The notes under the pieces: model-generated | The model's database searches: none | Told to the model about the DNA's origin: nothing | What the model saw: only the letters and a program-made list of their open reading frames with translations | Shown here: in pieces, positions 24,584 through 34,291 of the stretch | Layout of the letters: each line of letters starts with the position of its first letter | Numbering within the stretch: the stretch's first letter is position 1 | Translations under genes and position numbers: made by a program | Assembly (NCBI GenBank): GCA_016281055.1 | Contig: JAEEHW010000101.1 | Coordinates: 1 to 64,000 of the forward strand | Source of the DNA: Prevotella sp. | GTDB taxonomy: Bacteria; Bacteroidota; Bacteroidia; Bacteroidales; Bacteroidaceae | Length of the DNA stretch: 64,000 nt | Direction of reading: 5' to 3'

Positions 24584-25471
24584 ATGGCAGTCAGAAAGAA
24601 ATTTAATGCGCTGGGCAGAGGACTCGATGCACTCATCTCGACAGAAGAGGTGCGCCCGCAGGGGTCGTCAACCATCAACGAAATAGCAACAGACCTCATC
24701 GAGCCAAACCCAAACCAGCCACGACGCGAATTTGACGAACAGGCTCTGCAGGAGTTGGCCACCAGCATACGTGAACTGGGTATCATACAGCCTATCACAC
24801 TGAGGCAGGTGGAAGACAACCGTTTCCAGATAATAGCCGGCGAACGCCGCTGGAGAGCATCGCAGTTAGCCGGACTGAAGGCAATACCTGCATACATCCG
24901 TACCATCAGCGATGAAACGGTGATGGAACTTGCCCTCGTGGAGAACATACAGCGCGAAGACCTTAACGCCATAGAGATAGCGTTGGCATACCAGCACCTG
25001 CTCGACACTGACGGCATGACACAAGAGAAAGTGTCGGAGCGCGTGGGAAAAAGTCGTGCGCACATAGCCAACTACCTGCGCTTGCTACGCCTGCCTGCGC
25101 AGATACAGCTCTCGCTGCAGAAGAAAGAGTTAGACATGGGACACGCACGCGCACTGCTCGGTTTGGAATCACCATCACAGCAGATAAAGGTGTACAAGGA
25201 GATAATGAAAAACAATTACTCCGTACGCAAGGTTGAGGAAATGGTAAACAGCCTCAAAAATGGTGATGACATAAAGTCTGTGTCTAAGATTCTGAAAGCA
25301 AAATCAACCCTGCCAGAACATTACGAAAACATGAAAAAACGCATCGGTTCGCTGATGGGAACAAAGGTACAGATGGCCTGCTCCACAAACGGAAAAGGCA
25401 AGATAACAATACCTTTCGCCTCAGAAGAAGAGTTGACGCGTCTCATGCAGATTTTCGAAAAGATACAGTAA
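24584..25471 (+). CDS. parB: Chromosome-partitioning protein ParB/Spo0J
   Basis: A 295-residue ParB. The N-terminal CTPase/nuclease-like domain has DLIEPNPNQPRREFDEQALQELATSI and IIAGERRWRASQLAGL (GERRxRA motif near residue 88); the central HTH region includes QEKVSERVGKSRAHIANYLRLLRLP, which binds parS; the C-terminal dimer region is short. No parS-like 16-mer was noticed inside the window. The stop codon overlaps the ATG of the next gene by one base. Confidence 0.95.
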   Translation: MAVRKKFNALGRGLDALISTEEVRPQGSSTINEIATDLIEPNPNQPRREFDEQALQELATSIRELGIIQPITLRQVEDNRFQIIAGERRWRASQLAGLKAIPAYIRTISDETVMELALVENIQREDLNAIEIALAYQHLLDTDGMTQEKVSERVGKSRAHIANYLRLLRLPAQIQLSLQKKELDMGHARALLGLESPSQQIKVYKEIMKNNYSVRKVEEMVNSLKNGDDIKSVSKILKAKSTLPEHYENMKKRIGSLMGTKVQMACSTNGKGKITIPFASEEELTRLMQIFEKIQ

Positions 25472-26172
25472 TGCCATATATATTATATATAAGGTGTAAA
25501 AGCATAAGACTGCTGCTCGCAGTAATGACGTGTTTCATCGTATGCAGCGCCGAGGCACAGGAGATGGAAGAAACGCTGTTGCCCGACAGCACACCACTGC
25601 TGACACGGCAGGATACAGCCGCACTGCTGAAACTGGACAAACAGACACAGCAGACGAGCAAGAAGATGAAACGAGACTGGGCAACATGGAAACCAGACCC
25701 GAAGCGAGCCATGTGGCTCGCAATCGTGATACCTGGTGCAGGACAGATATACAACCGCAAATACTGGAAACTGCCTATAGTATATGGAGGATTTCTCGGT
25801 TGCGCATACGCCATGCGATGGAACAACCAGATGTACCAGGACTATTCGCAGGCATATCTCGACATCATGGATAACGACCCTAATACCAAGAGCTACACGC
25901 AGTTCCTTCATCTCGGCACCCAAATAACATCTGCCAACGAATCACGCTACAAGCAGATATTCAAATCGAGGAAAGACAAATACCGTCGCTGGCGCGACCT
26001 CAGTTTCTTCTGCATGTTGGGGGTATATGCCCTGTCAATAATCGATGCCTATGTAGATGCTTCCTTGTCATCGTTTGACATATCCGATGACCTGAGCCTG
26101 CAGATAGAACCAGCAGTGATGAACAACAACAAGTCTTCTGCCATCGGAGTGCATGGAGCACTTAGTTTTTAG
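25471..26172 (+). CDS. DUF5683 envelope protein
   Basis: A 233-residue protein with an N-terminal hydrophobic segment (residues ~12-28, ends SAEAQ, probably a signal peptide), a charged spacer, then the DUF5683 core PKRAMWLAIVIPGAGQIYNRKYWKLPIVYGGFLGCAYAMRWNNQMY (about 72-118) and a second hydrophobic pair near 175-195. The last strand ends in Phe. DUF5683 is almost always found in this position between parB and an MltD-type transglycosylase in Bacteroidetes, which suggests an envelope role, but the function is not known. Translationally coupled to parB. Confidence 0.88.
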   Translation: MPYILYIRCKSIRLLLAVMTCFIVCSAEAQEMEETLLPDSTPLLTRQDTAALLKLDKQTQQTSKKMKRDWATWKPDPKRAMWLAIVIPGAGQIYNRKYWKLPIVYGGFLGCAYAMRWNNQMYQDYSQAYLDIMDNDPNTKSYTQFLHLGTQITSANESRYKQIFKSRKDKYRRWRDLSFFCMLGVYALSIIDAYVDASLSSFDISDDLSLQIEPAVMNNNKSSAIGVHGALSF

Positions 26173-26223
26173 TTCACACACACATAAAAAATTAATAGTT
26201 GATAATCCATAACAAAAACATTG

Positions 26224-27714
26224 ATGATTAACAAAAGCTTGAAATATTACATTTTAGCACTGGCCATACTTTTTGGCCTTTCACCATTTGCAAACAGCAT
26301 ATACGCTAACATCAACGAGTTCTCAACATTGTCACTGGCTCCCAACAACGATGCCGATGACGAAGAAGAGGACGATGAGGATGACGAAGACGACGAGGAA
26401 GATGATGAGGATGAAGAGGACGAAGAAGAAGAAGGAGATGAAGAGGACGAGAACGATGAGGAGAACGACTCCATCGCCAACGACAATGAGGAAATCATAA
26501 TAACCGACAAAGACGGTCACGAAGATATCATCGAAGTGCCTGGCGGTATGGCAATTGATTTCGATGAACTGGTAAACCAATACAATGCTCAGCAGTATCT
26601 GCAGACAGACACCACCTGCCGCATGAGCAACGAGAACCCTGAATATCCGCAGGAAGTGTACATGGACAGGCTGAAGCGTATGCCTACGGCCATAGAAATG
26701 CCATGGAACGAGGTGGTACAGAAATTCATCGACCGCTATACTGGTCGTCTGCGCCGCTCCGTCACATTCATGCTGGGAGCTTCAAATTTCTACATGCCTA
26801 TCTTCGAACAGGCACTGGAGGTGTATGGCCTTCCACTCGAACTGAAATACCTGCCGGTGATAGAGTCTGCACTCAATCCTAATGCAGTCAGCCCTGTCGG
26901 TGCCGGCGGTCTGTGGCAGTTTATGAACGCCACGGGAAAACGCTACGGACTGAAAATAAACTCCATGATAGACGAGCGTCGCGATGCAGTGAAATCATCA
27001 TACGCTGCAGCACACTATCTGAGCGACCTCTACAACATCTTCGGCGACTGGAGTCTTGTCATTGCAGCATACAACTGCGGTCCTGGCAACATCAACAAGG
27101 CAATACAGCGTGCAGGAGGTAAGCGAGACTATTGGGAGATATACCCATACCTGCCAAGCGAGACACGCGGTTATGTTCCTGCGTTCATAGCTGCCAACTA
27201 TGTCATGACATACTATTGTGAGCACAACATCTGTCCGATGCTCACGAAACTGCCTGTGCAGACCGATACCATCATGCTGTACAAGAACCTGCACTTTGAA
27301 CAGATTTCACAGGTGCTCGGCATCGACATAAAGGAACTGCGTACGCTGAACCCTCAGTATCGTCGCGACATCGTGACAGGTTACAGCGAACCAACAGACC
27401 TGCGCCTGCCAGTGGATTACATATCGAAATTCATCGAAATGGAGGATTCCATCTTCGCATACGATGTGTCTGACCTGATGAAGCGCGACCTTGTGGATGT
27501 GAACGACGGCCCTGGCTACACCGCACGCAAGCCTGTGACACGCAAATACACACGCAGCACAAAGAGGGTGACAAAGGCACGCAAACGCGGACGCTCAGCA
27601 AAAGTACGCGCATCGAAGAAGCGCAAAACCAAGGCTAAGGCAAAAGTAAGCAAGAAGCGCAAGGCAAGGAAAGCGCCTGCCAAGAAACGCACATCAAAGA
27701 AAAGAAGGAGATAA
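26224..27714 (+). CDS. MltD-like lytic transglycosylase with acidic and basic tails
   Basis: A 496-residue secreted murein hydrolase. Signal peptide residues 1-28. Residues ~42-88 are almost only Asp and Glu. The SLT catalytic domain follows: LPLELKYLPVIESALNPNAVSPVGAGGLWQFM (catalytic Glu in VIES near 225), AAYNCGPGNINKAI, and PSETRGYVPAFIAANYVM. A LysM-like segment (MLYKNLHFEQISQVLGIDIKELRTLNPQYR) comes next. The last ~65 residues are a Lys/Arg/Ala tail (KKRKARKAPAKKRTSKKRRR type). It cuts glycan strands to 1,6-anhydro-MurNAc ends. The ATG at 26224 is preferred to a TTG three bases upstream. The opposite charges of the tails are unusual. Confidence 0.9.
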   Translation: MINKSLKYYILALAILFGLSPFANSIYANINEFSTLSLAPNNDADDEEEDDEDDEDDEEDDEDEEDEEEEGDEEDENDEENDSIANDNEEIIITDKDGHEDIIEVPGGMAIDFDELVNQYNAQQYLQTDTTCRMSNENPEYPQEVYMDRLKRMPTAIEMPWNEVVQKFIDRYTGRLRRSVTFMLGASNFYMPIFEQALEVYGLPLELKYLPVIESALNPNAVSPVGAGGLWQFMNATGKRYGLKINSMIDERRDAVKSSYAAAHYLSDLYNIFGDWSLVIAAYNCGPGNINKAIQRAGGKRDYWEIYPYLPSETRGYVPAFIAANYVMTYYCEHNICPMLTKLPVQTDTIMLYKNLHFEQISQVLGIDIKELRTLNPQYRRDIVTGYSEPTDLRLPVDYISKFIEMEDSIFAYDVSDLMKRDLVDVNDGPGYTARKPVTRKYTRSTKRVTKARKRGRSAKVRASKKRKTKAKAKVSKKRKARKAPAKKRTSKKRRR

Positions 27715-27771
27715 GCAGTAGCCATAATCTCCATACTTGATACACTGACCAAATCACTACTATGACTAAAC

Positions 27772-30012
27772 ATGAAGAACGAAAAGACTGTTGAAGAAGC
27801 TTTCAACCAACTGATAGAGGGCTATCTGAGCTCTAACCATCGCAAGAAAGTTGACGTAATACAGAAGGCATACAATTTCGCTTTGAATGCCCATAAGGAT
27901 GAAGTACGTCCTTCTGGCGAACCGTATATGTTGCACCCCATAGCTGTGGCAACCATAGTGTCACAGGAAATGGGATTGGGCAGTACTTCCATATGCTCGG
28001 CATTGCTGCATGATGTACTGGAGAATACAGACTATACCATCGACGACATACAAAACATCTTTGGAAGTAAGATTGCACAGATAGTTGATGGACTGACCAA
28101 AATCTCCGGAGGCATATTCGGAGACAAAGCTTCAACACAGGCTGAAAACTTCAAGAAACTGCTGCTGACGATGAGTGAAGACATACGTGTCATACTCATC
28201 AAGATTTGCGACCGTCTTGACAACATGCGACACCTCGACAGAGAGTCGGAAGGCAAACGTTGTAAGATAGCAGGAGAAACACTTTATATCTACGCCCCAC
28301 TTGCTAATAGACTTGGGCTGAACTCCATAAAAATAGAATTGGAGGATCTCTCGTTCAAGTATGAACATCCTGAAGAATATGCCGCTATAGAAAAGAAACT
28401 GGCACACACCCGCGAACAACGAGAAACGCTGTTCGCCGATTTCACCACTCCAATACGCGAGGCCCTCGACAGGATGGGAACCAACTACCAGATAAAGGCA
28501 CGCATAAAAAGCCCCTACTCTATCTGGAACAAAATGCAGAAGAAACATGTTTCGTTCGACGAGATATACGACATTCTCGCTGTACGTATCATATTCACAC
28601 CGCAGAAAGCAGAAGAGGAGGTAAACGAGTGTTTCAACATATACGTTGCACTGTGTAAGCTATACAAGTCACATCCAGACAGACTGCGCGACTGGCTGTC
28701 ACACCCAAAAGCCAATGGTTACCAAGCTCTGCACGTAACACTGATGAGCAACATGGGACAGTGGATAGAGGTGCAGATACGCTCGCAGAAGATGGACGAG
28801 ATAGCCGAACAGGGCTTCGCTGCACACTGGAAATACAAAACAGGCACAGATACAGAGAAAGTTGCGGAAGACGAACTGAACGGATGGCTGCAAACCATCA
28901 AGGAGATACTTGACGATCCACAACCTGACGCAATGGATTTCCTCGATGCAATAAAACTGAACCTCTTTGCATCAGAGATATTCGTCTTCTCTCCCAAAGG
29001 CGAGATTATTACAATGCCGGCAGGATGCACCGCACTCGACTTCGCATTCCAAATACATACATTCCTCGGCACACACTGCATTGGAGCAAAGGTGAACCAT
29101 AAACTCGTGCCTCTGTCACATGTACTGAAAGGTGGAGACCAGGTGGAGATTATCACCTCCAACTCACAGCATGTGCATCACGAATGGGTGAATTTCGTAA
29201 CAACAGCCAAAGCCAAGAACAAGATACAGGCACTGTTGCGTAAACGCGAAAGGGACGAAGCGAAACTTGGCGAAGATACACTCAGACAATGGTTGGAGCA
29301 GAAGGACATGGCACTCACCACATCCGTGCTCGACAAACTTACTGAATATCATCAGGCAAAGACACATGACAGACTCCTGCTTGACATCGCACACGGAAAC
29401 GTGAAACTCGATGACAAACTGCTTAACGCAATACTCTACGGGCGTAATGGCAACAAAGGCGAGCAAGGCAACAAGAAAGGATGGCGCAGATTCATCCCCT
29501 TTGTCAAGGAGAAAGGCAAGAAAGTCAAGAACTCCGCCCTGCTCATCGTTGGAAAAGATTTCGACAAGAACCAAACCATTACCATCAACGAGGAGAACAT
29601 CGATCGCTATCTCTTCCCACAATGCTGCAGACCTATTCCCGGCGACAATATTCTGGCATACGTCAACAAGCACAACCAGATTGAAATACATCAGCGTTCA
29701 TGCTCCGAGGCGCAAAGGTTGCAATCGTCGTTTGGCACAGACATCATGGCTGCCAAATGGAACATGGGCAGCGACAGAACATTCAAGGCATCAATAGAGA
29801 TGCGCGGTATTGACAGAAAGGGAATAACAAAAGATGTTTCAATCATCATATCCGACACATTCGATGTGGATATAAAGAACCTTACTATAAACACAAATGA
29901 CGGAATATTCACCTGCCATGTGGAGTTACTCGTTGCCAACAACGTAGTGACTGAAAAGATAATCAGGCAACTGACCGCCATCAACGGCATGCAAAGCGTA
30001 CATCGAAGTTAA
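27772..30012 (+). CDS. spoT: Bifunctional (p)ppGpp synthetase/hydrolase, RelA/SpoT family
   Basis: A 746-residue stringent-response enzyme. The HD hydrolase domain is at the N-terminus (HPIAVATIVSQEMGLGSTSICSALLHDVLENTDYTIDDI, about 55-100, and VILIKICDRLDNMRHL near 147). The synthetase domain follows (KSPYSIWNKMQKK...YDILAVRIIF and GYQALHVTLM), then a TGS domain (IFVFSPKGEIITMPAGCTALDFAFQIHT near 405), a helical/zinc-type region (CCRPIPGDNI), and a C-terminal ACT domain (FKASIEMRGIDRKGITKDVSIIISD). The intact HD motif suggests that it can both make and break ppGpp. Closes the par cluster, 57 bases after the transglycosylase gene. Confidence 0.94.
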   Translation: MKNEKTVEEAFNQLIEGYLSSNHRKKVDVIQKAYNFALNAHKDEVRPSGEPYMLHPIAVATIVSQEMGLGSTSICSALLHDVLENTDYTIDDIQNIFGSKIAQIVDGLTKISGGIFGDKASTQAENFKKLLLTMSEDIRVILIKICDRLDNMRHLDRESEGKRCKIAGETLYIYAPLANRLGLNSIKIELEDLSFKYEHPEEYAAIEKKLAHTREQRETLFADFTTPIREALDRMGTNYQIKARIKSPYSIWNKMQKKHVSFDEIYDILAVRIIFTPQKAEEEVNECFNIYVALCKLYKSHPDRLRDWLSHPKANGYQALHVTLMSNMGQWIEVQIRSQKMDEIAEQGFAAHWKYKTGTDTEKVAEDELNGWLQTIKEILDDPQPDAMDFLDAIKLNLFASEIFVFSPKGEIITMPAGCTALDFAFQIHTFLGTHCIGAKVNHKLVPLSHVLKGGDQVEIITSNSQHVHHEWVNFVTTAKAKNKIQALLRKRERDEAKLGEDTLRQWLEQKDMALTTSVLDKLTEYHQAKTHDRLLLDIAHGNVKLDDKLLNAILYGRNGNKGEQGNKKGWRRFIPFVKEKGKKVKNSALLIVGKDFDKNQTITINEENIDRYLFPQCCRPIPGDNILAYVNKHNQIEIHQRSCSEAQRLQSSFGTDIMAAKWNMGSDRTFKASIEMRGIDRKGITKDVSIIISDTFDVDIKNLTINTNDGIFTCHVELLVANNVVTEKIIRQLTAINGMQSVHRS

Positions 30013-30110
30013 GGTAGTTAAGAACAGAAGAACGGGAGTTGAGAGCGAGAATATAAAATGAAAGTTTAGAAATTGATAAGACTTGCTAACAAAATAAAGA
30101 TTTGCTAAAA

Positions 30111-31094
30111 ATGAAAAAAAAAATCCTTCTCATGCTCACAATCATGAGCACCTTTGCTGCCAATGCAGCCAACAGTTGGGACAATCCCGACACTATTGTC
30201 GTGGCACGCGATGGCAGCGGACAGTTCCGTAACATCGATGATGCCATCGACGTATGCCGTGCTTTCATGGAATATCACAAAGTTATATATGTAAAGAAAG
30301 GTACGTACAAGGAAAAACTCATCATTCCCTCTTACCTTACAAACATAGAGATTTGCGGTGAAGACCGTGACAATACCATCATTACATACGATGACCACGC
30401 CAACATAACAAACCCGAAATACACTGATGGTCGCAAGATAGGAACATTCGGTACATATACTCTGAAGATAGAAGGCAACGACATCACACTGAAGAACATC
30501 ACCATCGAAAACAATGCCCCACGTTTGGGACAAGCAGTGGCACTGCACACAGAAGGTGACAGACTCGTTTTCATCAATTGTCGATTCCTCGGCAACCAGG
30601 ATACTGTATATACAGGCACAGCCAACACAAGACTGTATTTCAAAGACTGCTACATTGAAGGAACCACAGATTTCATCTTTGGTCCATCCATAGCATGGTT
30701 TGAAAATTGCGACATAAAGAACAAGACCAATTCGTACATCACTGCTTCATCTACTCCTGAAGGTCAGGAATACGGATATATCTTCAATAACTGTCGCATT
30801 ACATGCGATGAAGGTGTGGACAAATGCTACCTCGGCCGCCCATGGAGACCATACGCCTACACCCTGTTCATGAACTGTGAACTTGGTAAGCACATCCGTC
30901 CAGAGGGATGGCACAACTGGAACAACGAAGCCAATGAGAAAACCGCCCGTTATATTGAATACAACAACCGCGGCGAGGGTGCAAACATATCTAAGCGTTG
31001 TGCTTGGTCAAAGCAACTGACTAAGAAAGAGGCTGCGAAGATAACACCAGCAACAGTGTTCTCTATGTCAAGTGCATGGAATCCCGTACAATAA
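30111..31094 (+). CDS. Pectin methylesterase (CE8)
   Basis: A 327-residue secreted right-handed beta-helix enzyme; signal peptide residues 1-19 (ends ANA). CE8 motifs in order: GSGQFRNIDDAID, LGQAVALHTEGDRLVFINCRFLGNQDTVYT (Gln and catalytic Asp), GTTDFIFGPSIAWFENCDI (second Asp), and YLGRPWRPYAYTLFMNCELG (Arg/Trp). It removes methyl groups from homogalacturonan. ATG 30111 is the start; a TTG at 30102 precedes it without the signal-peptide geometry. The GH43 gene follows after 19 bases, and both were probably transcribed together for pectin side-chain use. Confidence 0.93.
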   Translation: MKKKILLMLTIMSTFAANAANSWDNPDTIVVARDGSGQFRNIDDAIDVCRAFMEYHKVIYVKKGTYKEKLIIPSYLTNIEICGEDRDNTIITYDDHANITNPKYTDGRKIGTFGTYTLKIEGNDITLKNITIENNAPRLGQAVALHTEGDRLVFINCRFLGNQDTVYTGTANTRLYFKDCYIEGTTDFIFGPSIAWFENCDIKNKTNSYITASSTPEGQEYGYIFNNCRITCDEGVDKCYLGRPWRPYAYTLFMNCELGKHIRPEGWHNWNNEANEKTARYIEYNNRGEGANISKRCAWSKQLTKKEAAKITPATVFSMSSAWNPVQ

Positions 31095-31113
31095 TACATT
31101 AGAAGCACAGATT

Positions 31114-32160
31114 ATGCACAAGCATATCAATTATATACTTTTCATATTATTATTTGCACTCCACGTACAAGCACAGGAATTCAAACGACCGGAATTCAAC
31201 CCTACCCTTCCAGCCGTCCACGACCCGGTGATGGCAAAAGGTGAAGACGGACGCTACTATATTTTTTCCACTGGCATGGGCATCAGCGTAATGTCATCTG
31301 CCGACATGAAAACATGGCAAAGGGAAAAGCCCGTATTCGACCCACGTACTGGGATTCCACAATGGGCTACAGACACCGTACAAGGTTTCCGCGGACACAT
31401 CTGGGCACCTGATATCAGTCACCACAACGGCAAATGGTATTTGTACTACTCCTGCTCCACATTCGGAAAGAACGGCAGCGCCATAGGTGTGGCAACAAAC
31501 ACCACTCTCGACCCCAACTCGCCCAATTACAAATGGGAAGACCAAGGCATGGTGATTGCATCACATCGTCATCAAGACAACTGGAATGCCATAGACCCAA
31601 ACCTGATATTCGATCAGTCGGGCACACCATATCTCACATACGGCTCTTTTTGGGACGGAATACAATTAGTGAAACTTGCAGATGATTTGAAAACACCTGT
31701 ATCATCACCATTCACTATCGCTCGCCGCATAGGAAGGAAACTAACACTGGCAGAAATTGACGATGCCACAACATTCACCATTGAAGGTAATGACACCATC
31801 GAGGCTGGTGAAAATGCCATAGAGGCACCGTTCATCATCTACCGCAACGGTTACTATTACCTCTTTGTGTCACACGACTACTGTTGCCGTGGCCAGGCAT
31901 CCACTTACAAGACGGTTTACGGTCGTAGCAAGTCTGTGGAAGGTCCTTATCTTGACAGGAAAGGACTGGACATGGCAAAAGGAGGCGGCACACTGCTGTA
32001 TGGCCCCGACAAAGAATTCTTCGGCATTGGCCATTGCTCTGTCTATGAGTTTGACGGCAAATGGTACTACCTTTCACATGCCTACGACAAGGCACGAAAC
32101 GGAATGGCGAGAATATTCATTAAAGAAATAAAATTTACAAAAGATAACTGGATTAAATAA
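31114..32160 (+). CDS. GH43 endo-alpha-1,5-L-arabinanase-like enzyme
   Basis: A 348-residue secreted five-bladed propeller; signal peptide residues 1-20 (ends VQAQ). GH43 acidic residues: Asp in LPAVHDPVMAKG (base), Asp in DNWNAIDPNLIFD (pKa modulator), Glu in GENAIEAPFIIYRNGYYYLFVS (acid). GHIWAPDISHHNGKWYLYYS and FGIGHCSV are typical of the arabinanase branch. A short insertion (GRKLTLAEIDDATTFTIEGNDTIEAGENAI) precedes the acid. It would cut arabinan side chains of pectin. It lies between the pectinesterase and lactaldehyde reductase genes. Confidence 0.9.
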   Translation: MHKHINYILFILLFALHVQAQEFKRPEFNPTLPAVHDPVMAKGEDGRYYIFSTGMGISVMSSADMKTWQREKPVFDPRTGIPQWATDTVQGFRGHIWAPDISHHNGKWYLYYSCSTFGKNGSAIGVATNTTLDPNSPNYKWEDQGMVIASHRHQDNWNAIDPNLIFDQSGTPYLTYGSFWDGIQLVKLADDLKTPVSSPFTIARRIGRKLTLAEIDDATTFTIEGNDTIEAGENAIEAPFIIYRNGYYYLFVSHDYCCRGQASTYKTVYGRSKSVEGPYLDRKGLDMAKGGGTLLYGPDKEFFGIGHCSVYEFDGKWYYLSHAYDKARNGMARIFIKEIKFTKDNWIK

Positions 32161-32188
32161 CCAACATCTAAACAATTCTAAGAAAATT

Positions 32189-33343
32189 ATGGCACAAAGA
32201 TTTATTCTTAACGAAGTGTCTTACTTCGGTGCAGGTGCTCGCAAGGAGCTTCCTGAAGTATTGAACCGCATGGGTCTGAAAAAGGCTCTCGTATGCTCTG
32301 ACAAGGGACTGATTAAGGTCGGCACCACAGCAAAGGTGACTGAGGTACTCGACGGCATCAACTTCCCTTACGAGATTTATTCTGAGATCAAGCCAAACCC
32401 AACCGTTACCAACGTACAGCAGGGTGTTGAAGCATTCAAGGCTTCTGGTGCAGACTGCATCATCGCCATCGGCGGCGGTTCTTCTATGGACACAGCAAAG
32501 GGCATCGGCATCGTTGCCAACAACCCTGAGTTTGCTGACGTTGTAAGCCTTGAGGGCGTTGCACCTACCAAGCATAAGAGTGTGCCCATCATCGCACTGC
32601 CTACTACAGCCGGCACTGGTGCTGAGGTAACTATCAACTACGTTATCATTGACGAGAAACGTCAGGCAAAGATGGTTTGCGTTGATCCTAACGACATCCC
32701 TGCCGTTGCCATCGTTGACCCAGAGTTGATGTATTCTCTGCCAAAGGGTCTCACCGCTGCTACCGGTATGGACGCTCTTACACACGCCATCGAGGGTTAT
32801 ATCACCAAGGGTGCATGGGTAATGTCTGACATGTATGAGCTTCAGGCTATCAAGATGATTGCTGAGAACCTACCAATCGCCGTTGAGGAGCCAACAAATC
32901 CAGTAGGCCGCGAGGGCATGGCACTGGCACAGTACATCGCTGCACAAGCATTCTCTAACGTAGGTCTCGGCCTCGTTCACGGTATGGCTCATCCAATGGG
33001 TTCACTGCACGACATACCACACGGTGTGGCTAACGCACTGCTCCTGCCTACCATCATGGAGTTCAACATGCCTAAGTGCATCGAAAAGTTCGGTGTCATC
33101 GCCAAGACCATGGGTGTAAACACTGACGGTATGACCGCTGAACAGGCTGCACAGGCTGCCGTTGATGCTGTCAAGGCTCTCTCTATCCGTGTGGGCATCC
33201 CACAGACTCTCACCGAACTTGGCATCAAAGAGAGCGACATCCCTGCACTTGCTGCTCAGGCTATCGCAGACGTCTGCACACCAGGCAACCCACGCGACGT
33301 AACAGAGGCAGAGATTGTAGAACTGTATAAGAAAGTTCTGTAA
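32189..33343 (+). CDS. fucO: Lactaldehyde reductase, iron-containing alcohol dehydrogenase
   Basis: A 384-residue cytoplasmic group III alcohol dehydrogenase. NAD site IIAIGGGSSMDTAKGIGI near residue 95; metal ligands in GMDALTHAIEGYITKGA (Asp/His) and GLVHGMAHPMGSLHDIPHGVANALLLP (three His). It resembles FucO, which reduces L-lactaldehyde from fucose or rhamnose breakdown to 1,2-propanediol with NADH. The rhamnosidase at 7681 and pectin genes beside it fit rhamnose use. Strong codon bias and TCT/GCT-rich text suggest high expression. A general butanol-type dehydrogenase is the alternative. A large two-way terminator follows. Confidence 0.9.
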   Translation: MAQRFILNEVSYFGAGARKELPEVLNRMGLKKALVCSDKGLIKVGTTAKVTEVLDGINFPYEIYSEIKPNPTVTNVQQGVEAFKASGADCIIAIGGGSSMDTAKGIGIVANNPEFADVVSLEGVAPTKHKSVPIIALPTTAGTGAEVTINYVIIDEKRQAKMVCVDPNDIPAVAIVDPELMYSLPKGLTAATGMDALTHAIEGYITKGAWVMSDMYELQAIKMIAENLPIAVEEPTNPVGREGMALAQYIAAQAFSNVGLGLVHGMAHPMGSLHDIPHGVANALLLPTIMEFNMPKCIEKFGVIAKTMGVNTDGMTAEQAAQAAVDAVKALSIRVGIPQTLTELGIKESDIPALAAQAIADVCTPGNPRDVTEAEIVELYKKVL

Positions 33344-33370
33344 ACTCTCATATATTATTCAAAGAACTTA

Positions 33371-33431
33371 AAAAACTCACAGATGCGCCTTATGGGATTC
33401 TATACCCATCAAGGCGCATCTGCGAGTTTTT
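33371..33431. terminator. Long two-way terminator
   Basis: AAAAACTC-A-CAGATGCGCCTT-ATGGG pairs with CCCAT-AAGGCGCATCTG-C-GAGTTTTT, flanked by A and T runs, between the converging fucO and esterase genes. Confidence 0.9.
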
Positions 33432-33450
33432 TTGTGTATGTGAGTGAGAT

Positions 33451-34263
33451 TTAATGTGAAGGCAATGTTTCAAGCCAGCGAGACAGTTCACCAAGCATCT
33501 GCTCATGATACTTGAAGTTCTCCCTGTAGCCAAACCCATGTCCGCCACTTGGATAACACATCATGGCGCAGCGATTGCCAGCCTTAATCATAGATGTGTA
33601 ATATGCCACCCCGTTGGTTAGGGCCGGCACAGCATTGTCGTCACTCGCCAGCAGGATGATAGCAGGAGGCGTTACACCCGGTTTCACTGCCGTAGCAGAG
33701 TTCCATTCCCACTGCAGGCTTTTGTCATTGCGTTTGTCACCGAGGAAACCTACGCATGAACCCTTGTGAGTCTCATACTCATTCATCGAGATTACTGGAT
33801 AGAACAATATAGAGAAATTCGGGCGCACAGCCTCATCTGCATGTGTTGACACAGCGGAAGCGAGGTGTCCACCTGCACTGAATCCCATGATGCCCACGTC
33901 ATTGGGATTGATATTCCATTCCTTGGCATTGGCACGCACAGTACGAATGGCATTATATGCATCGCCAAGCGGAATGTTACGGTCACCATTAGGCATACGA
34001 TATTTCAAAACGATGAAGGCAATACCCTTACTGTTGAAATACTCCGCCCACTGATGTCCTTCGTGGTCCATAGCGAGATGTGTGTAACCGCCACCCGGGC
34101 AATCCACAATGGCTCTGCCAGTGGCCACATTAGCCTTGGGCAGATAAACAGTCAGTTCTGACAAAGAATCGGGAGAGTTTACTATCACGAATTTCTTGTC
34201 AGTACATTGTGCCATGCTTGCAGCAGCAAACAAAGCGAAGATAGCAGAAAAAATCTTTCTCAT
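33451..34263 (-). CDS. Secreted alpha/beta-hydrolase, acetylxylan-esterase-like
   Basis: A 270-residue esterase; signal peptide residues 1-20 (ends AQC; a lipoprotein cut at Cys20 is also possible). Fold motifs: AIVDCPGGGYTHLAMDHEGHQWAEYFNSKG, nucleophile Ser in GIMGFSAGGHLAS near residue 130, Asp in LLASDDNAVP near 210, and His in YPSGGHGFG near 240. The arrangement matches Prevotella acetylxylan esterases that strip acetyl groups from xylan and xylo-oligosaccharides. It is read after the PPDK_N protein gene with a 28-base gap and no clear promoter of its own. Confidence 0.85.
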   Translation of the reverse strand: MRKIFSAIFALFAAASMAQCTDKKFVIVNSPDSLSELTVYLPKANVATGRAIVDCPGGGYTHLAMDHEGHQWAEYFNSKGIAFIVLKYRMPNGDRNIPLGDAYNAIRTVRANAKEWNINPNDVGIMGFSAGGHLASAVSTHADEAVRPNFSILFYPVISMNEYETHKGSCVGFLGDKRNDKSLQWEWNSATAVKPGVTPPAIILLASDDNAVPALTNGVAYYTSMIKAGNRCAMMCYPSGGHGFGYRENFKYHEQMLGELSRWLETLPSH

Positions 34264-34291
34264 ATTAAATTAGCGTTTTCTTTATTTATAA

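Noticed and set aside
23782..25471. parAB as plasmid genes
   Set aside because: The DUF5683, transglycosylase and spoT genes that follow are the chromosomal Bacteroidetes arrangement, and there is no replication gene.
26247..26510. Ser-rich minus-strand ORF
   Set aside because: It is the antisense shadow of the Asp/Glu codon run in the transglycosylase gene.
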